From CAYHHI01 sp964356335 (GTDB lineage: Bacteria; Arandabacterota; Arandabacteria; Arandabacterales; Arandabacteraceae): a stretch of 64,000 bases of DNA. Positions 34,335-43,440 of the stretch are shown in pieces; position 1 is the stretch's first letter, and each line of letters begins with the position of its first letter. The DNA lies in the NCBI GenBank assembly GCA_964356335.1, contig CAYHHI010000013.1:1-64000 (forward strand), written 5' to 3'. The translations under genes and the position numbers were made by a program. The notes under the pieces were generated by a model. It worked only from the letters and a program-made list of their open reading frames with translations. It was not told the DNA's origin and made no database searches.

Positions 34335-35689
34335 GATGCTTCTCCCTTCGACTCCGTCCCCTTTGCCTCGGCCTCCCCGGGCGCGGCCTTGCCCGCCTCA
34401 CCCTCCTCGGCCGGCTTCGCGGCTCTGAACTTCTCCCTGATCTCCGCGATCCTCGACTTGGCAACCTCAATCACTGCCCTGGCCTTCTCCTCGCCAACGC
34501 CCTCAAGGCCCGCGAGCTCACCCACATCGGCCTTGCTGACATCCTCAGCGGTCTCATATCCGGCCCCGACAAGCTTAGCGCGGACTTCATCATCCAGACC
34601 GCCGAGCTCCGAAACAGGTATCCTCGCCATCTTCCGAAACTCCAGCCGCTCGGCATACTGGGACTCGTTTATCAGGTCTATCCTGAGATTGGTCAGTTTG
34701 GCAGCAAGTCTCGCATTCTGCCCACCCTTACCGATAGCAAGCGAAAGCTGATCATCAGATACCACGACTGTGGCCCTGTTATCTTTATCATCCATCTCAG
34801 CATGCACAACCTTCGCAGGGCTCAGGGCTCTTGTGACGAACACCATCGAATCGTCGTTCCAGAGAACCACGTCGATCCGCTCCCCACCCAGCTCGCGCAC
34901 CACTGACTGGACTCTCGATCCTTTCATGCCCACGCAGGCCCCTACTGCATCAACCTTATCATCCTTTGAGAAGACCGCGATCTTGGATCTTGAGCCGGGC
35001 TCCCTGGCAACAGCCTTTATCTCGACGATGCCGCTATCGATCTCCGGCACTTCCATCGTGAAGAGCTTCTTCATGAAATCGCTGTGGCTTCGCGAGAGCA
35101 CGATCTGCGGACCCTTTGCGGCCCTGGAAACTTCTATGATATAGGCCTTGATGCTATTGCCTTGCCTGAATTGCTCTCTCGGTATCTGTTCTCGCTGGAG
35201 CAGAATGGCTTCGGTCTTGCCGACATTGACGATTATGTTGCCCCTGTCAATCTGCTGGACGCCCCCGGTTACAACCTCCCCTATTCGCTTCTCATACTCC
35301 CTGAAGACTCTGTCTCGCTCCGCCTCCCGGATTCTCTGGATCACGACCTGCTTGGCAGCCTGGATTGCGTTTCGCCCGAAGTGTTCGGGTGGAATCTCGA
35401 TCCTTACTTCCTGGCCGACTGCCGCATCCGGCGAGATCTCAAGGGCTTCGGCGAGGCAGATCTGCGTCTGAGGGTCTTCGACCTTCTCAACCACGTTCTT
35501 GGAACAGTACACCTGAAGACGCCCAAGATTCTCGTCTATCTCGGCCACAATGTTGCTCGAGGCCCCGTACTTCTTTCTTGCAGCGCTGACCAAAGCAGCC
35601 TGAAGCGTCTCGATGATGAGGTTCTCATCAACATCCTTTTCCCTAGCAATCTGCTTCAGTGCCTGGATGATTTCGAAGCTCATGTCCAT
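34331..35689 (-). CDS. nusA: Transcription termination/antitermination factor NusA
   Basis: NusA binds RNA polymerase and nascent RNA to control pausing, termination and antitermination. The N-terminal RNAP-binding domain (about 1-125), S1 domain (about 135-200), and two KH domains (about 205-345; GACVGMKGSRVQ, AIGKGGQNARLAAKL) are followed by one helix-hairpin-helix repeat (about 350-415; AGLEGVGEEKARAV). An Ala/Glu/Lys-rich tail ends the 452-aa protein, and a second acidic repeat is lacking. ATG has AGAAGG eight bases upstream. Confidence 0.97.
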   Translation of the reverse strand: MDMSFEIIQALKQIAREKDVDENLIIETLQAALVSAARKKYGASSNIVAEIDENLGRLQVYCSKNVVEKVEDPQTQICLAEALEISPDAAVGQEVRIEIPPEHFGRNAIQAAKQVVIQRIREAERDRVFREYEKRIGEVVTGGVQQIDRGNIIVNVGKTEAILLQREQIPREQFRQGNSIKAYIIEVSRAAKGPQIVLSRSHSDFMKKLFTMEVPEIDSGIVEIKAVAREPGSRSKIAVFSKDDKVDAVGACVGMKGSRVQSVVRELGGERIDVVLWNDDSMVFVTRALSPAKVVHAEMDDKDNRATVVVSDDQLSLAIGKGGQNARLAAKLTNLRIDLINESQYAERLEFRKMARIPVSELGGLDDEVRAKLVGAGYETAEDVSKADVGELAGLEGVGEEKARAVIEVAKSRIAEIREKFRAAKPAEEGEAGKAAPGEAEAKGTESKGEAS

Positions 35690-35704
35690 ACGTACAGCCT
35701 TCTC

Positions 35705-36163
35705 TCAGATCGAAAGGTTAGCGCCCAGGATATCGGCAAACCGGACGCTTACTTCGGCTCTACCCTCCGGCTCAAGCACAAGCACATCGTCCTTGAAGCT
35801 TCCTATCGTGCCAACCAGATCCGCCACATACCCACCACCTTCTCTGAACCTGATCTTGGCTTTCCTCCCTACGAAACACTGAAAATCCTCTCTGGTCCTA
35901 AGTTTCCTCTCGGCACCGGGAGAGGAGACCTCCAAATAGTACTTGCACGCGAGGAGATCATGCTGGTCGAGCTCGGCGCTGAGGGCTTTACTCGCCCTTG
36001 CGCAATCATCAAGCGTGACGCCACCCCTTCGGTCAATGAACACCCTTAAGGTCCGCCTCCCATGCGACCCCACCAGAACCACTTCCACCACGTGATAGCC
36101 GAGCCGATCCAATACAGGCAAAACGATATTTCTGATTTTTTCCAGTAACTCGGCCCCGCCCAC
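35705..36163 (-). CDS. rimP: Ribosome maturation factor RimP
   Basis: RimP helps 30S assembly. The N-terminal alpha/beta domain (about 1-80, with VSSPGAERKL at its end) and C-terminal SH3-like domain (about 85-150) can be read. I start at GTG 36163 (VGGAELLEKIRN, 152 aa), which has GGGAGG seven bases upstream; a GTG six codons earlier has no such site. It is first in the nusA-infB operon, 95 nt downstream of sprA, with a strong hairpin in its leader. Confidence 0.94.
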   Translation of the reverse strand: MGGAELLEKIRNIVLPVLDRLGYHVVEVVLVGSHGRRTLRVFIDRRGGVTLDDCARASKALSAELDQHDLLACKYYLEVSSPGAERKLRTREDFQCFVGRKAKIRFREGGGYVADLVGTIGSFKDDVLVLEPEGRAEVSVRFADILGANLSI

Positions 36164-36194
36164 CGGAGAGCCTCCCTGCACATAGAAACTTTAA

Positions 36195-36213
36195 GAGTGG
36201 GCTTTGCCCACTC
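36195..36213 (-). terminator. Hairpin between sprA and rimP (terminator or leader attenuator)
   Basis: GAGTGGGC and GCCCACTC form a perfect 8-bp stem with a 3-nt loop. On the minus strand it is followed by TTAAAGTTTC, a modest U-rich run. It could end the sprA transcript, or attenuate a rimP-nusA transcript starting upstream (TTGCTT-N16-TATTGT right after the sprA stop). Confidence 0.55.
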
Positions 36214-36258
36214 ATGGACAAACTTACAATAGGGCCGATTGGAATGCAAGCAAAAACA

Positions 36259-39200
36259 TTAGAAGCGGATGAGGACGGAAACGCTCAGACCAATGGTTCT
36301 CCAGGTCTGTTCGAGCTTGCGGTCGGTGGTCTGCTCGAAGCGTGCATCGGCGGAGCCTGTGACGCTGGTGCTGAAGCTATAGCTTGCTTTGGGACTGATG
36401 GTAAATGTCCTCGTGCTGCTGTCTATCCTGTTCTTGAACGAAGGTGTGGTGCCCACACGTGACTCGAAGGACAAGTCCAGAGATACTGTGAGGCTGCTCT
36501 TGAACTTCAATGTCCTGCCAGCGAGCGGGATGTACATGCCTTCCGGAGCGCTGAAGGAATGTCTCAGCGAGAAGTTAGCGGAATTTGAGACGAACTTCTT
36601 CTCGCTTCCAGTACCCTTAGTGTCCTCAGTGGTGTTACTGCTACGCCGGAGATTGAAGGTCGTCCGCACACCGTTCTTCCACGTTGCATCCCAGCCGATG
36701 ACCGGCAGCCACTCCGACCGGTGCCCGCGATTGGTCTCTGTGGCACCCACGCCACTCGCCTGCCTCGACCGCTTGTAGCCCACCGTGATCGAGGAAGTCT
36801 TTACGGCTCCCCTGAAAAGCGGCAGATAGACCGTCGAAGAGATGTTGCCGGCAACATCAGGCCAGACGGTTTGCCTGTCAAAGGTTGTCGCACCGGCATA
36901 GGTCCTCGTTTTCTTGTCATGCTTGTACTTGGTGGTCAGGGAAACTGTCTCGACAGGCTTGAATTCCGTGGAAACGTCGTAGCCGTCATTCCTCGTGATC
37001 TCATCAGTGGGCAGTCCGGCTCCGCCTGACGTTCCTGCGCCCGAGGGCCTCAGGATAGCGTCCTTATCCACCTGAGGATCTATTCCGAGTTGAAACCTCA
37101 AACCCGGCCGTTTCATAAGCTTGTTGTATCTGGAGCTTCTGTCAACGAAGTAGCCGACATCGATATCTGGAATCATGGCAAGGACTCGCCTGTAAATGGG
37201 CACTCCGGTTGTATCGGCTCCCTTTTGCGGGGCAGACAAGAACGAAGAAGGCTGAAGCAGGAGATCAATGCTCGACCTGCTTGAGACGGATGCTCGTCTG
37301 ACCCCTGGCGGATCATTCGCCGAGCGCACGGAAGGATCGGAATTCTCATCATAGTTGACGTCATAACTCACGGATGGTTTGAGTATCTTGCCTATGGTAG
37401 GCCTCAGGGTGGCACCCGCTCTCTGGTTCCGATTGAGTTCCCATCCCAGACCGACGCTTGACAGTATCGGCACCTGCTTGTTTTGATCGAGGTCCCGCAT
37501 GGTCTTCAGGCTGTAGTCAGTCTCCAGCGAAGGACCGGTGAGAGGTTTGACCGAAATGGCAAAGTTACCTCTGATCTCCCTCGTGTACTGGTTTTTCTTC
37601 ATAATCTTCTGGCGCTTGTCGAACTCCTTTTCGGTCTTTGTCCAACCGGAAACGGCGAAATCCATACCTTCAGGAAAATAGGATATTGCATAGCCCCTGT
37701 AGATTCTCAGTGAATGGTTCCACCAGGGCTTGAAGGCGTAAGCAAGATTCCCATTGTAGCCGTTTGAGGCGGCATCCGACTCGGGTGACTTTCCCTGCCT
37801 GCGTGCAAAGGACACCCTTCCGGAAAGGGCGTCGAAGGTAAGCTTCATGAGCAGGTTGTTCGATTTCTGCCTCCGAGAGAAGGCCAGACTGTAGTTGTTA
37901 TCGACCGACGTTCGCTCCTCTTTTTTTCGCTGCTGCGGCGTCGTAAGAGCGACATCGGACCGGCTGCTCAGAGTGGGCAACGACCGGGCAGTGTGATAAC
38001 CCACCGAGAACGGCAGGGACATCCCGAGTGGGGGAAGGAATCTGTCAAGTGAGGTGGATCCTGATAGGGAGAGATCGGTATCATCAGATCCTCTTCTGGT
38101 GCCCCCGAGGTTCTGAAATTCGGTGTCGGTCTGCTTGAGATCGGCACTGACGCTCATCACATCCGACAAGGCCGCCCCCACCGAGATTCGCTTTGCAACC
38201 CCCATCTCACGGCGCACATCAGTCAGTCTCAGATCATCAAACCAGACTTCAACCGCAGTGTCGCTCGTTGGAGCTGTCCCGCGGTTCACCACACCCGCGC
38301 CGATCCGCGATACCCTCGTTATGGAAGGCTCACCATAGACTGCGATCCAGGTGGCTTCAGTCAGGGGCCTCTCCCTCCTCAAAACCGGCTTGCCATAGAG
38401 GGTGACCGTCGTCGTATCCATGCTTGTCTTGAGGTTGGTTATCTCATCAAGCTTCAACCGGACGTCACTCCAGCCAGGGGTCACCTTCATGCCGTATTCG
38501 TAGAAGTTGATACTGTCCGCACCTATCCTCAGGAAGAAGCTCAGATCTTCAGCGGATGCATTCGGGTCGCCATGGACATAAAACGCGAGGGTATGGTAGA
38601 GGGTGTAGTCACCGGCATTTCCCGGCAAGGTCTTGTAAACCGACCCGCAGTTTCCCGCTTCGAGGTTCCGGAGGCCGAATACCAGCGACTGCTCCCGCTT
38701 CTTGTAGCCCTCAGGATCTGTACCGGGATCATAGGGTGGATCATAACTCGGGTCATCTCGCGTGTTCTTGGCTGATATTTCAAAGGACTCTCGGGGAAGC
38801 CGCTCGACGCGGGCCATGTCTTCCTTCCTGCGTATTCCCTCCTCGAGCCAACTCGCGCCCGAGATTTGCAGGTAGGCTAGCTGGAAGACTGAAGGTGTAT
38901 CGACGCCGGTGAAGAAGAAGCGGACATATCTTATTGATTTCCAGCTGGGCGAGCCGCCGAGCGCGTCCGCATCGGCCAAAGGAATCATGTAGTGGCACCA
39001 ATCCCCCGAACGCCCCACAATGTAAGTGGTGTCGGAGAGGTCAAAACCTAGTCTAAAGAGGACCTCGTCTTTGTCGAGGTTCCCATTACCGTCAATGTCT
39101 TCGGTATCGGGTACCAAATTGGGGTCGCCCTCGGTGCCGTTTATGTGGGAGTAGTCTCCTTCACTGTAAGACCAGTTGTCCTCATACTCCACCTGGTCGT

Positions 39201-41913
39201 CGCCTGGCTGGCCATCGGGTATGCCGTCAAGTCCCGTGTTCTCGTCTTCACTCAGCTTGCCGTCACTATCCTTGTCCTCGGTGTTAAGCGTGTCGGCCCA
39301 GGGATGGTAGAAGTTCTCGCTCACGGCACCAAGGTCAACGTACATCTTCCCCCTGTGGCCCTCCTTCTTCCTGAGCCAGACTTCGAGAAACCTGAGATCC
39401 GAGTAATCGCTTCCGGTCTTTGACACAAGCCGCTCAAGCCCCGACCACTGCTTGGCTGTGTCAGGATCCGGAGCAACCCAGCCATATGCGAACTTCCTGA
39501 AGTTGATTTCAAGAACCGGAATGAAGGCTTCCCCTGGACGGGACTCCGCCTCTGGGAAGAGATCCTGCTCCTTGACTTCCCTGTCCTTGACGTACCACCA
39601 GATCTTGCGGTTGTCCCTGTAGTAGAAATCTGTCGGGGGACTTGCGGGCACCCAGGCTTCCCGGATCAGCGAAAAAGACCTCAAGTCCCTCACTCCTTCC
39701 ATATCATCTATGTAGACATCACGCTTGGTATTGGGATTGGGAAAACTTGCCGCCACTTCGGCTGAGATTGACAGTCTTGAGGGGCTTTGTGCCTGGACCA
39801 TGGGAAGCGCATTGGTGATCGCGGTCATCCACTTCGGCTGGAATTCCAGCCGCGTATTGACGTCGCCGACCATGATCTGAGAAGGTTCCTGGCCCAGCCT
39901 GGGCCGTTCCTCGGGGGATTTCTTGCTCTGGTAGATCCAGGCCGTACTCAAGTAGGACTGTTCCGAGAACTTGTAGGTGCCCTGGATGCCCAAAAGAGAT
40001 TGCTGGGCTAAAGCGAGGAAGGGCACATATTGGTAATCTACGGTTATCTGTGCATCGGGACTCGCCGCTTCGTCGATCTTGAATCTTATCTGCCCCACGT
40101 CATAATAGATCTCATAGTCAACATTGCGCGTGAGCCGCCTTCCGTTGAGCGTTACGGTCTCGCTTCCCTCAAGGATATTGACATTGTTCAACTTGAATAT
40201 GGTCTGCGGGGTGGAGAACCAGACCACCATATAGTACTTGCTGTTCTCGGGCTTGAGCTTCCTGGGATGAATGTCGTAAATATCGGGGTTTCCATCATCG
40301 AGAGTCTCCGGTCTGGCATCCATCAGCTGTATGTCGGGATCGAAGGGCCTGAGGTCTGGAAACAGGAGCAGCCCCAGCTCGCCGTTTACGGTTCCGCCGT
40401 CGGCATACCCGTCCGTGCGCCAGCCGTTTGCCGGGCTCGCTTTCACATTGCTCTCATCCTCAAGGTCTATCCCGAGAACCTTCGAATACTCATACTGCCG
40501 CTGGACGTCCTTGACATCTCCGCCCGGGTCCTTGCGGTAAATCTTCACCAAGACCTTCCCCTCGGAGACGTAGCTCGCGCCGAGCGAATAGACGTTCTTG
40601 CGCTCATACCTGAGGGTACCGCCCCAGAGTCCCTCCTTTTCTATCATGTCCGTCTCGGTCGGGCGTATCATCTTCAGCAAGCGCACGTTCTTGTCACCAT
40701 ACCCACCATACCCGCCCACCACCATGTCGCCCCACTTGTAAGTGACAGCCAGCGTATGCGCGGCATCGAGGGCTCTGAGGAGCGAGATCTCACCGGTACG
40801 CTGGTCTATCGCATAGTCTCTGTTACGCTCAAGGATGTCGAAGAAGCCGTGATAGGTCGAGTCCGCCCAGCCGGCGGAATCCGATGGCACCCTGTCAGGA
40901 TCAAGCAAAGCATAAGCCTCGACCGCACCCTCACCGATGTTGTTATTGCCGTTGCCGTCATCCAGGTAAACTTCGACCTCGGTGACTTCAGGGCAGGGCT
41001 CGGGCGCAATCTTGCGGCAGTATTCAAGCCTCTCATAGGGATCAATCATGAAGAAGTATTTGTTCTTGACAAAGTCCATGTCTGAGAGTCTTACCGAATC
41101 TCGCTCAGCCGCTCCCACGAATCGCGCCCCGGCAGTTCTGCCTTCCTGCTTGCTGGCGATCACGGTCATATCCATGGCCCCTAGCTTAGCAAGCACCTTG
41201 GCTCCGAAAAGACCCTGGTGCTGTTCGCTGTAGCCCACAAACTGGGAACCCGGCATGGACAGGTTGGTATTACCCATTTCCACACTCTGCACGATCTCGT
41301 CGTCATCGCCCTTGTAATTGAGCTTTATGCGGTTCTCAAGGGGTGTTTCGACATCGCTATCGTGATGAACCAGTACGTTTATTTTCTCGCCCACGGTTCC
41401 CTTGAGGTCTATCCTGAGATGCTGCTTCATATTGAGCTGAGGAAACTTAGATGGTCTTCCGTATTCGGTCAAAGGTTGATTTACCCTGTATCTTGTCTGG
41501 CCGCCGAAGGTGATCTGTTCGCTGCCGGTGACGCTCAAGTTTGCTCCCTGCCCGATCACTCGGCCTATGGTCTTGGGGAACTTGACCGGTATGTCTATGC
41601 TGCTGAAGTCTCGAAGGGACATCGCATGTTCCTCAAAGACCCTGCCCGAGCCGGCTTTGATCCAATTCTCCCTGAGAGCGCCGTTGAAATCCTGCTCAAG
41701 CACCGGCTTCTGCATGAATTCGGGGAAGGCGAACCGCGGGCCGAGATTTGTACCGCTCGAAGGAAACCTGAGCGAGACTTCCGATGTGGGGCCGGCCGAG
41801 AGGCTGTCAGAGGACGTTCCGAAGCCAAGGGAGTCAGCGCCCTCGGAGACGCTTACGTATCCGAAGACCAGAAGCCCAAAGATTATGGCCCAGTAACCAT
41901 CATGTGCTCTCAT
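36259..41913 (-). CDS. sprA: SprA/Sov-like giant outer-membrane translocon protein
   Basis: SprA forms the large beta-barrel channel of the type IX secretion system in Bacteroidota. This 1884-aa homologue is shorter than the ~2400 aa of Flavobacterium SprA. Family-like segments include ENRIKLNYKGDDDEIVQSVE (near 190), GNTNLSMPGSQFVG with LFGAKVLAKLG, paired ERNRDYAIDQRTGEI and TRNVDYEIYYDVGQI repeats, PNPNTKRDVYIDDMEGVRD, and NFRKFAYGW. Calcium-type DxDxDG loops lie near 870-950 (DKDSDGKLSEDEN, DIDGNGNLDKDE). The C-terminus is a run of amphipathic strands ending in ...VSVLIRF, a typical BAM signal. A short signal peptide (1-25) is present. Its promoter is of the sigma-54 type. No other T9SS genes are nearby. 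Confidence 0.88.
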   Translation of the reverse strand: MRAHDGYWAIIFGLLVFGYVSVSEGADSLGFGTSSDSLSAGPTSEVSLRFPSSGTNLGPRFAFPEFMQKPVLEQDFNGALRENWIKAGSGRVFEEHAMSLRDFSSIDIPVKFPKTIGRVIGQGANLSVTGSEQITFGGQTRYRVNQPLTEYGRPSKFPQLNMKQHLRIDLKGTVGEKINVLVHHDSDVETPLENRIKLNYKGDDDEIVQSVEMGNTNLSMPGSQFVGYSEQHQGLFGAKVLAKLGAMDMTVIASKQEGRTAGARFVGAAERDSVRLSDMDFVKNKYFFMIDPYERLEYCRKIAPEPCPEVTEVEVYLDDGNGNNNIGEGAVEAYALLDPDRVPSDSAGWADSTYHGFFDILERNRDYAIDQRTGEISLLRALDAAHTLAVTYKWGDMVVGGYGGYGDKNVRLLKMIRPTETDMIEKEGLWGGTLRYERKNVYSLGASYVSEGKVLVKIYRKDPGGDVKDVQRQYEYSKVLGIDLEDESNVKASPANGWRTDGYADGGTVNGELGLLLFPDLRPFDPDIQLMDARPETLDDGNPDIYDIHPRKLKPENSKYYMVVWFSTPQTIFKLNNVNILEGSETVTLNGRRLTRNVDYEIYYDVGQIRFKIDEAASPDAQITVDYQYVPFLALAQQSLLGIQGTYKFSEQSYLSTAWIYQSKKSPEERPRLGQEPSQIMVGDVNTRLEFQPKWMTAITNALPMVQAQSPSRLSISAEVAASFPNPNTKRDVYIDDMEGVRDLRSFSLIREAWVPASPPTDFYYRDNRKIWWYVKDREVKEQDLFPEAESRPGEAFIPVLEINFRKFAYGWVAPDPDTAKQWSGLERLVSKTGSDYSDLRFLEVWLRKKEGHRGKMYVDLGAVSENFYHPWADTLNTEDKDSDGKLSEDENTGLDGIPDGQPGDDQVEYEDNWSYSEGDYSHINGTEGDPNLVPDTEDIDGNGNLDKDEVLFRLGFDLSDTTYIVGRSGDWCHYMIPLADADALGGSPSWKSIRYVRFFFTGVDTPSVFQLAYLQISGASWLEEGIRRKEDMARVERLPRESFEISAKNTRDDPSYDPPYDPGTDPEGYKKREQSLVFGLRNLEAGNCGSVYKTLPGNAGDYTLYHTLAFYVHGDPNASAEDLSFFLRIGADSINFYEYGMKVTPGWSDVRLKLDEITNLKTSMDTTTVTLYGKPVLRRERPLTEATWIAVYGEPSITRVSRIGAGVVNRGTAPTSDTAVEVWFDDLRLTDVRREMGVAKRISVGAALSDVMSVSADLKQTDTEFQNLGGTRRGSDDTDLSLSGSTSLDRFLPPLGMSLPFSVGYHTARSLPTLSSRSDVALTTPQQRKKEERTSVDNNYSLAFSRRQKSNNLLMKLTFDALSGRVSFARRQGKSPESDAASNGYNGNLAYAFKPWWNHSLRIYRGYAISYFPEGMDFAVSGWTKTEKEFDKRQKIMKKNQYTREIRGNFAISVKPLTGPSLETDYSLKTMRDLDQNKQVPILSSVGLGWELNRNQRAGATLRPTIGKILKPSVSYDVNYDENSDPSVRSANDPPGVRRASVSSRSSIDLLLQPSSFLSAPQKGADTTGVPIYRRVLAMIPDIDVGYFVDRSSRYNKLMKRPGLRFQLGIDPQVDKDAILRPSGAGTSGGAGLPTDEITRNDGYDVSTEFKPVETVSLTTKYKHDKKTRTYAGATTFDRQTVWPDVAGNISSTVYLPLFRGAVKTSSITVGYKRSRQASGVGATETNRGHRSEWLPVIGWDATWKNGVRTTFNLRRSSNTTEDTKGTGSEKKFVSNSANFSLRHSFSAPEGMYIPLAGRTLKFKSSLTVSLDLSFESRVGTTPSFKNRIDSSTRTFTISPKASYSFSTSVTGSADARFEQTTDRKLEQTWRTIGLSVSVLIRF

Positions 41914-41960
41914 CGATTGAGTCTTTCAACCAATATACTAAGCCCCGCAGACCCCAGCAA

Positions 41961-41977
41961 GGGCAACTTTTGTGCCA
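41961..41977 (-). promoter_or_regulatory. Sigma-54 (-24/-12) promoter of sprA
   Basis: The minus strand reads TGGCACAAAAGTTGCCC, with GG and GC exactly 10 nt apart and near-consensus hexamers. It is almost identical to the element ahead of the group 2 sigma gene (CGGCACAAAACTTGC). Transcription would begin near 41952, about 39 nt ahead of the sprA ATG. Confidence 0.75.
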
Positions 41978-42113
41978 TGCCTGGGCTCAGAACCTCCCTC
42001 TCGTCCACACCCGCAAATAGCACAGGAATAATAGGCTTGCCCTTGCCGGACCCCTGTAGTAACTTGGCTCTGAAAGATTTGCGGTGACCCCATTTAGGTA
42101 CGTTGGTGTACAA

Positions 42114-43439
42114 ATGAAGACACTTCATAAATACATCCTCACCCAGCAGGTAGCACCTTTCCTTTTCGGCATTTTCATCATTATCTTCATTCTTGTCCTG
42201 GATTTTCTTTACAAGAACCTCGAAATGCTCATCGGCAAAGGCGTGCCGATAGCCATCTCAACAGAGCTCCTGGTCCTGAGCCTCGGCTGGATGATCGTGA
42301 TGGCCGTCCCCATGGCGGTCCTGATAGGCACGCTGATCTCCTTCATGCGCCTTGCTTCCGACAACGAGATCGTGGCCATGAGGACAAGCGGGATAAGCCT
42401 GTTCGCGATTGCCAAGCCCCTCCTTGTGGCCTCCTTGCTGCTGTCCTTCGGGATGATACCCGTCCACAACTACCTCGTTCCCGAAACCAATCATAGATTA
42501 GCAAATCTGCTTGTATCAATACACAGAAAAAAGCCTGCGCTCCAGCTCAGGGACGGCGTTTTCATCAATGACATAAAGGGCATCAGTATCCTTGCTGAGA
42601 AGGTCAGGGGCAACCGGATTGAAGGAGTAACAATTTCGAAGCTGGTCGAGGACAAACCTGCACAGACCATCAGGGCCGAGCGAGGGGATGTACATTTCGC
42701 CGAAGATGGCAACACGCTTGTCCTCAAGCTTTATGACGGTGAGATCCACGATGTTGACCAGAAGGATCCAAAGCGTTACTTGAGGCTCAAGTTCGCCGAG
42801 CACACGCTTAACATCCCGGATGCAGGGGGCAAGCTCATGATGATAGAGCGGGAATACCGCGGCGAACGCGAGATGAGCATAAGTTCCCTGAGAGGTGAGG
42901 TTGCCAAGATCAAACGAAAGATGGCGGATGGGAATGGACAGGTGAGAGAGATCATCGAGAAGGCTGCCCAGGAACTCCCTGAGATCAGGAAGGCTGACTT
43001 GTCAGATGAAACGCGGCCTAAGTCGAGTGGCAAGATCGTTGCCCTCTTGACCTCGACGCAGGATAAGCTTCAGAGTCTCAAGAACCAGGAGATGGGCTAC
43101 AGGAGAAGTATGAGAGCGTACTCAGTTGAGATACATAAGAAGATTGCGATTTCATTCGCCTGTGCCGTGTTTGTGCTTCTCGGAGTGCCGATAGGCGCCA
43201 GAACCAAGGAAGGCGGGACCGGTGCGGGCATGGTCGGGAGCATCTCGGTGTTTGCGATCTACTATGCTTTCCTCACTGCAGGCGAGAAACTCGCAGACCG
43301 AGGTTTCGTGCCGCCCTTCCTGTCCATGTGGGCCGCCAATATACTGCTGGGCACAATCGGTCTGTGGCTCTTCATAAGAGCCAACAGGGAGCTTCCCTTC
43401 ATCCCCCATAAGATCCGCGCCCTGGTAGGGAGAACCTGA
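42114..43439 (+). CDS. lptF: LptF/LptG-family LPS export permease (first of two)
   Basis: A YjgP/YjgQ-family inner-membrane subunit of the LptB2FG transporter that extracts LPS and passes it to the periplasmic bridge. Three N-terminal helices are followed by a periplasmic beta-jellyroll domain (about 130-250) and, after a charged coiled-coil insert (about 260-330), three C-terminal helices. I use the ATG at 42114 (MKTLHKYILTQQVAPF), since the family begins this way; a GTG ten codons upstream extends into the leader. Which of the two copies is LptF and which LptG is not certain. It ends 1 nt before the second permease gene and is divergent from sprA. Confidence 0.88.
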   Translation: MKTLHKYILTQQVAPFLFGIFIIIFILVLDFLYKNLEMLIGKGVPIAISTELLVLSLGWMIVMAVPMAVLIGTLISFMRLASDNEIVAMRTSGISLFAIAKPLLVASLLLSFGMIPVHNYLVPETNHRLANLLVSIHRKKPALQLRDGVFINDIKGISILAEKVRGNRIEGVTISKLVEDKPAQTIRAERGDVHFAEDGNTLVLKLYDGEIHDVDQKDPKRYLRLKFAEHTLNIPDAGGKLMMIEREYRGEREMSISSLRGEVAKIKRKMADGNGQVREIIEKAAQELPEIRKADLSDETRPKSSGKIVALLTSTQDKLQSLKNQEMGYRRSMRAYSVEIHKKIAISFACAVFVLLGVPIGARTKEGGTGAGMVGSISVFAIYYAFLTAGEKLADRGFVPPFLSMWAANILLGTIGLWLFIRANRELPFIPHKIRALVGRT

Positions 43440-43440
43440 T

